The translations under genes and the position numbers were made by a program. A stretch of DNA of 8,500 nucleotides, taken from contig DAOVJK010000120.1 in NCBI GenBank assembly GCA_030673265.1, positions 1 to 8,500 on the forward strand. Direction: 5' to 3'. Under the pieces are notes generated by a model. The model saw only the letters and a program-made list of their open reading frames with translations, ran no database searches and was not told the origin of the DNA. Positions 5,375 through 8,500 of the stretch are shown here, piece after piece. Origin of the DNA: Pseudomonadota bacterium. GTDB lineage: Bacteria; Desulfobacterota; Desulfobulbia; Desulfobulbales; JAGXFP01. Within the stretch, counting starts at the first letter, position 1, and every line of letters starts with the position of its first letter.

Positions 5375-5416
5375 TCAGCGGCCGGGCTACCGCCCGCCGC
5401 TGAGCTTTATCCTTTT
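5375..5416 (+). terminator. Intrinsic terminator of the DUF805 gene
   Basis: TCAGCGG (5375-5381) pairs with CCGCTGA (5397-5403) and CGGGC (5383-5387) with GCCCG (5392-5396) around a TACC loop, with one bulged C at 5382. A T-rich tail with TTTT at 5413-5416 follows. The hairpin starts 10 nt after the stop. Confidence 0.8.
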
Positions 5417-5566
5417 AGATTGTAGGTTTCCTGCTGACATCATAAGAAATCAACCTCCTCCAAAACTGCAGATGTCTACCGCTTTTCACAAGAGAGTTTA
5501 GGCATACGATTTCTTGCTCCAGTATTCTCACGGTCATAATAAGTGTGGGTCAATAAAAATGGTAGG

Positions 5567-6364
5567 TTAGCTCGACTCCAGCAAATCCAAAGCATTAATC
5601 CGAAAAATTCTTTCCTCCAGCTCCTTCCCCAGTTCCAGCGCCTGAAACTGCCTTATCACCTCATCCTGGCAGATCCACGGCGAATCTGTCCCGAACAGGA
5701 TCCGCTCGACCGGGTGGGCCAGGATCATCTGCCGCGCCTTTTCTTTGGGCAGAAACTGCAGCGAAAAAGAAATGTCCAGATAAAGGGGCCTACCGATCAG
5801 CAGGTCCTGCACTTCATCCCACATATCCCAGGCCCCCATATGGGTGGCGACCAGCTTCAATTCCGGAAATTTTTCAATAACCCGAACGATACGGGGAGGA
5901 TCGCAAATCCGCTCCCGGGGGAAACCGATATCAAAACCGGTATGCATCACCAGAATTAGCCCGGCTTCGCTGATTCGCTCGTAGAGGGGAAACATTCGCT
6001 CATCGTCCAGAATAAAATTCTGGTAATAGGGATGCATCTTGATGCCCTTAAAACCATGCTCTTTAATGATCCTGATGTTTTCCAGGGCCTTGGGGTTTTC
6101 GGGATGAAAGGAGGGGAAGGGAATGATGCGTTCGGAGCGAATTGCCTGCGACCAGGCCAGGATTGCCTCAAACTGGCCCGGCTTGGTGGCAATCGAGCAG
6201 AGGACTGATTTTTCGATGCCAACCCGGTCCATATCAGCCAGTAAAGAATCAATTCGCCCGTCCAGGCATGGCGTGACGTTGCCCGCTTCGGCCAGAGCCG
6301 GCACTGCCCCTGCCGCGACCTTGTCTGGAAAAGCATGGGCATGAAAATCTATAATGCCGACCAT
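5567..6364 (-). CDS. Amidohydrolase-2 family metal-dependent hydrolase/decarboxylase
   Basis: The 265 residues fit the length of PF04909 TIM-barrel enzymes, related to aminocarboxymuconate-semialdehyde decarboxylase and resorcylate-type decarboxylases. Metal and catalytic residues are in order: HAH at 8-10 on strand 1 (IIDFHAHAFPD), H111 in KGIKMHPYYQNF, H141 in VMHTGFD, H175 in ATHMG and D227 in FGTDSPW. All key positions are kept, so it is probably active; the substrate cannot be read from sequence. There is no signal peptide, so it should be cytoplasmic. The ATG at 6364 is preceded on the minus strand by AAAGGAG (6376-6382) and by a strong promoter. The gene is single, divergent from trpB2, and convergent with DUF805. 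Confidence 0.92.
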   Translation of the reverse strand: MVGIIDFHAHAFPDKVAAGAVPALAEAGNVTPCLDGRIDSLLADMDRVGIEKSVLCSIATKPGQFEAILAWSQAIRSERIIPFPSFHPENPKALENIRIIKEHGFKGIKMHPYYQNFILDDERMFPLYERISEAGLILVMHTGFDIGFPRERICDPPRIVRVIEKFPELKLVATHMGAWDMWDEVQDLLIGRPLYLDISFSLQFLPKEKARQMILAHPVERILFGTDSPWICQDEVIRQFQALELGKELEERIFRINALDLLESS

Positions 6365-6375
6365 AAGTTATTAAA

Positions 6376-6382
6376 CTCCTTT
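6376..6382 (-). promoter_or_regulatory. Ribosome binding site of the amidohydrolase gene
   Basis: AAAGGAG on the minus strand, 11 nt before the ATG at 6364, supports that start. Confidence 0.75.
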
Positions 6383-6420
6383 GCTAGCCCGAATATTTCA
6401 CAAAAATTTTTAAGAAACTT

Positions 6421-6449
6421 AGTATAAGCGGCCGTTTTCATATTGTGAA
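6421..6449 (-). promoter_or_regulatory. Sigma70-type promoter of the amidohydrolase gene
   Basis: On the minus strand TTCACA (6449-6444) is followed after exactly 17 bp by TATACT (6426-6421); each box matches consensus at five of six positions. Transcription would begin near 6413, giving a leader of about 50 nt ending in the ribosome binding site. Confidence 0.65.
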
Positions 6450-6451
6450 AA
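6435..6451. promoter_or_regulatory. Palindrome across the -35 box of the amidohydrolase promoter, possible operator
   Basis: TTTTCA-TATTG-TGAAAA is a perfect 6-bp inverted repeat with a 5-bp spacer, covering the -35 box on the minus strand. A related half, TTTCACAA, recurs at 6396-6403 in the leader and pairs with TTGTGAAA at 6443-6450. The position suits a repressor site; the regulator is unknown. Confidence 0.4.
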
Positions 6452-6467
6452 ATCCGGGCGAGTTATT

Positions 6468-6596
6468 ATGAGATACCCCAATCTAACAATTTCACCGGCC
6501 AATGCAAGTAAGTCCCTGGTCTGCTTTATTGCTCAAAAAGGATTATCGCTTGACATCGATCAACCATCCTTATTAGAAAATAAAATTGCAATTTAA
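6468..6596 (+). CDS. Possible 42-residue peptide, function unknown
   Basis: An ATG at 6468 opens 42 codons (MRYPNLTISPANAS at the start, ENKIAI at the end) in the intergenic region between the divergent genes. There is only a weak GGGCGAG upstream at 6456-6462. It overlaps the TTGACA promoter candidate of trpB2, which argues against it being a gene. I recognise no family. It could be a leader peptide for trpB2, but it contains no tryptophan codons, so a trp-type attenuation leader is not supported. Low confidence. Confidence 0.2.
   Translation: MRYPNLTISPANASKSLVCFIAQKGLSLDIDQPSLLENKIAI
6550..6578 (+). promoter_or_regulatory. Candidate promoter of trpB2
   Basis: A perfect -35 hexamer TTGACA lies at 6550-6555. 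The -10 is unclear: TATTAG (6571-6576) at 15 bp or TTAGAA (6573-6578) at 17 bp. Transcription would start near 6584, leaving about 75 nt of leader. Confidence 0.45.
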
Positions 6597-6659
6597 TCGG
6601 GGACGGAGTGCCGTTTCTTCTGTTGGTAGAATTTAACGTGAACTTTTAGCGAGGTTAGC

Positions 6660-8003
6660 ATGAGCAAACAGATCTTACTGCCCTACGAGGATAGAGTGAC
6701 CCAGTGGTATAATGTCATGCCGGACATCCCAAACGGTCTTATGCCCCCTCTGGATCCGGAGAACAACCAGCCGGTCGCCCCGGAAAAACTGGGAGCCATC
6801 TTCCCTGGTGCGCTGCTTGAGCAGGAGATGAGCGGTGACAGCTGGATCGATATCCCCGAGGAGGTTCAGGATATTCTCGCGATCTGGCGCCCGGCGCCAC
6901 TGGTCCGGGCCACCTTTCTCGAAAAAGCCCTGGGCACCAAGGCCAAGATCTACTTCAAGAATGAGAGCGTCTCCCCATCCGGCAGTCACAAGACTAACAG
7001 TAGTGTCCCCCAGGCTTTCTACAATAAGCAGGCTGGTATTAAAAACCTTGCCACCGAGACCGGCGCCGGGCAATGGGGCAGCGCCCTGTCCTTTGCCACT
7101 CAGAAATTCGGCCTGAACTGCATGGTTTATATGGTACGGGTTTCCTTTGATCAGAAGCCGTACCGCAAAGCAATGATGCACACCTACGGCGCCGAGGTCG
7201 TGGCCAGTCCCAGCAACCTCACTCCGACCGGCCAGGCGATTCTCGCCCAGGACCCTGATTCCCCGGGCTCCCTGGGGATCGCCATCAGCGAGGCGCTGGA
7301 ACACGCGGTTTCCCACGACAGCACCAACTACGCCCTTGGCTCCGTCCTGAACCACGTCTGTCTGCACCAGACCATCATCGGTCTGGAGGCCAAGAAACAG
7401 ATGGCCATGGTTGGCGATTATCCGGATGTGGTTATCGGCTGTTGCGGTGGCGGTTCAAACTTCGCCGGTATTGCCAACCCCTTTCTGCCCGATAAGCTGA
7501 ACGGCAAAAATGTTCGGCTGCTGGGGGTCGAACCGGCTTCCTGTCCGTCCCTGACCAAGGGGGTTTATGCCTATGACTTCGGAGACCTGTCCAAGCGGAC
7601 GCCGATGATGCAGATGTACACCCTGGGCCATGATTTTATCCCACCCGGCATCCATGCCGGCGGTCTGCGTTATCATGGCATGTCGCCGATCATCAGTGCC
7701 TTGCATCGGGAGAAATTGATCGAGGTTCAGGCTCTGCATCAGATGGAATGTTTCGAGGCCGGCCTCCTCTTTGCCAAGACCGAAGGCATTATCCCGGCAC
7801 CCGAGTCCTGCCATGCGGTTCGGGCGGCGATCATCGAGGCCACCCAGGACCTGAATGAACCTAAGACCATCCTCTTCAATCTTTCCGGCCACGGTCTGCT
7901 CGATCTGGCCAGTTATGAGCAGTATCATGCCGGCGAATTGAGTAACTACGAATATCCGGCTGAGGCAATTGCGGAAGCGACCAAGCACCTGCCGCAGATC
8001 TGA
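6660..8003 (+). CDS. trpB2: TrpB2-type tryptophan synthase beta chain
   Basis: This is a PLP-dependent enzyme that joins indole with serine (or O-phosphoserine in some TrpB2 enzymes) to form tryptophan in the cytoplasm. The 447 residues match TrpB2, longer than the roughly 400 of TrpB1. Seen: the PLP lysine K111 in PSGSHKTNS (106-114), catalytic E133 in TETGAGQWG (132-140), the phosphate-binding GGGSN at 263-267, HAGGLRYHG at 332-340 and the pyridine-nitrogen serine in LSGHG (408-412). All are intact. TrpB2 proteins generally lack the TrpA-contact features of TrpB1 and act without a tight TrpA partner, or salvage indole. No trpA or other trp gene is adjacent; the gene is monocistronic. GAGG at 6651-6654 lies 5 nt before the ATG. 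A second, canonical trpB1 probably exists elsewhere in the genome, which cannot be seen here. Confidence 0.95.
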   Translation: MSKQILLPYEDRVTQWYNVMPDIPNGLMPPLDPENNQPVAPEKLGAIFPGALLEQEMSGDSWIDIPEEVQDILAIWRPAPLVRATFLEKALGTKAKIYFKNESVSPSGSHKTNSSVPQAFYNKQAGIKNLATETGAGQWGSALSFATQKFGLNCMVYMVRVSFDQKPYRKAMMHTYGAEVVASPSNLTPTGQAILAQDPDSPGSLGIAISEALEHAVSHDSTNYALGSVLNHVCLHQTIIGLEAKKQMAMVGDYPDVVIGCCGGGSNFAGIANPFLPDKLNGKNVRLLGVEPASCPSLTKGVYAYDFGDLSKRTPMMQMYTLGHDFIPPGIHAGGLRYHGMSPIISALHREKLIEVQALHQMECFEAGLLFAKTEGIIPAPESCHAVRAAIIEATQDLNEPKTILFNLSGHGLLDLASYEQYHAGELSNYEYPAEAIAEATKHLPQI

Positions 8004-8028
8004 TTGGGTAGTAAATAGCAGTAAAGAC

Positions 8029-8063
8029 AAGGGATGGCGGATCACTCTGCCATCCCTTTTTTT
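8029..8063 (+). terminator. Intrinsic terminator of trpB2
   Basis: AAGGGATGGC (8029-8038) pairs with GCCATCCCTT (8049-8058) around a 10-nt loop, followed by T's to 8063. It lies 25 nt after the stop, a textbook rho-independent terminator. Confidence 0.92.
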
Positions 8064-8360
8064 GTCTGTAGAATAAAGAGCAAGGAGTGAGAGCAAAGAT
8101 GTGGCGGTATGGCCAAGTTTCAAATAGCCTGTAGGCTCCTGCCCTATGGGGGTTTCCCGAGATTTGAGCCTTCAATAAGCTCAGTAATATCCAGAGCCAG
8201 AGATTAATAGTATTGTGTTGCAGCCTGTATGGAAACGTGGAATGAAAAGATCCGAAGTCAGTAAACAGCATAAGTTTGGTGCAATTTATTATTTATGTCA
8301 GCGGTCTTCATTACTAACAGTTAAACGGTTCTGGAAATATGTTGACTGGGAATTAGGTAA
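8064..8360. other. Stretch without recognisable gene between trpB2 terminator and thioesterase fragment
   Basis: Apart from the inverted-repeat element I see no RNA gene or mobile element here. An ATG at 8242 opens a plus-strand frame that stays open to the window edge (it begins MKRSEVSKQHKFGAIYYLCQ) but has no ribosome binding site and no recognisable homology. Past 8361 it overlaps, in another frame, the thioesterase reading that clearly has homology. Confidence 0.5.
8112..8185. other. Inverted-repeat-rich element, possible structured RNA or dispersed repeat
   Basis: TCAAAT (8120-8125) pairs with ATTTGA (8162-8167), enclosing a hairpin AGCC-TGTA-GGCT at 8126-8137 and a CCC/GGGGG...CCC segment (8142-8157). 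TGAGC (8165-8169) can instead pair with GCTCA (8179-8183). This nesting resembles a folded RNA or a small dispersed palindromic element. It does not match any riboswitch consensus I know. Confidence 0.25.
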
Positions 8361-8500
8361 GATGTCCCCGGAATTGATACCAAAGGTCAAATCAACCTGG
8401 TGGTGGTGCGGGTCGAGATCGACTACAAATTTCCGCTGCAGAGTGGTGATCGCTTCTGGATCGGCCTTAATATGTTCAAAGAATCCCGACTGCGCTTCGC
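8361..8500 (+). pseudogene. Hotdog-fold acyl-CoA thioesterase fragment, N-terminal half missing, cut by window edge
   Basis: From about 8373 the frame reads like the middle of a YbgC/4-hydroxybenzoyl-CoA-type thioesterase: INLVVVRVEIDYKFPLQSGD (residues 11-30 from 8361), then RFWIGLNM and KESRLRF. These enzymes hydrolyse acyl-CoA thioesters. The frame is blocked by a TAA at 8358-8360, no usable start codon lies between there and the homology, and the expected N-terminal strand and helix (with the active-site Asp region) are absent from all three plus frames just upstream. So the gene is 5'-truncated, or frameshifted far upstream. The continuation past 8500 is unseen. Confidence 0.55.

Noticed and set aside
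6468..6596. Tryptophan attenuator leader for trpB2
   Set aside because: The 42-codon frame contains no Trp codons and no terminator/antiterminator pair follows it.
6675..8123. Minus-strand open frames of 230 and 222 codons opposite trpB2
   Set aside because: They are antisense shadows of trpB2, which carries all its catalytic motifs on the plus strand.
8101..8190. tRNA gene or known riboswitch in the structured stretch
   Set aside because: There is no acceptor stem/T-arm arrangement and no match to riboswitch core motifs I know, such as those for c-di-GMP, fluoride or SAM.

Overview
The window looks like chromosomal accessory DNA from a Gram-negative anaerobe or facultative anaerobe. A Desulfobacterota/Desulfuromonadales-type host is my best guess. 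That guess rests on overall protein style (a stand-alone TrpB2, an amidohydrolase-2 enzyme, a thioesterase fragment) and moderate GC, so it is inference only. Gene density is uneven. Well-kept genes at both ends flank an AT-richer middle (about 3360-5010) made almost entirely of gene and transposon wreckage.

Left third (1-3356), defence: the 3' part of an AbiEii nucleotidyltransferase toxin is followed by a full-length EcoEI-type HsdR, the restriction/translocation subunit of a type I restriction-modification system. HsdM, HsdS and the AbiEi antitoxin are not in view and probably lie upstream. Between the two genes is a second, diverged hsdR start, with its own good ribosome binding site, that breaks off after about 14 codons. 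The sequence after it carries a 23-bp direct repeat and a plausible new promoter for the surviving hsdR. The surviving HsdR carries an unusual four-unit, 15-residue-period Cys-rich array between its motor and C-terminal domains.

Middle (3357-5400), wreckage and possible cassettes: in order, this holds a minus-strand C-terminal fragment, an attC-like junction, the first 61 codons of a SigZ-like ECF sigma factor, the inverted 5' end of an IS1182-type element, the 3' part of a RelE/ParE-type toxin, a RAYT (REP-associated transposase) fragment, a second attC-like junction and an intact DUF805 membrane protein with a strong terminator. Two boundaries share a GCGCAC-N13/14-GTTA(T/G)GC layout, each followed by a ribosome binding site and a short gene. 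This is reminiscent of integron gene cassettes but is not proven.

Right part (5400-8500), metabolism: a minus-strand amidohydrolase-2 family enzyme is divergent from trpB2, a full-length TrpB2-type tryptophan synthase beta chain with a textbook terminator. The shared 295-bp intergenic region holds a strong sigma70-like promoter for the amidohydrolase with a palindrome across its -35 box, and a TTGACA-containing promoter candidate for trpB2. After the terminator come a stretch rich in inverted repeats and then the coding remnant of a hotdog-fold acyl-CoA thioesterase, which runs off the window.
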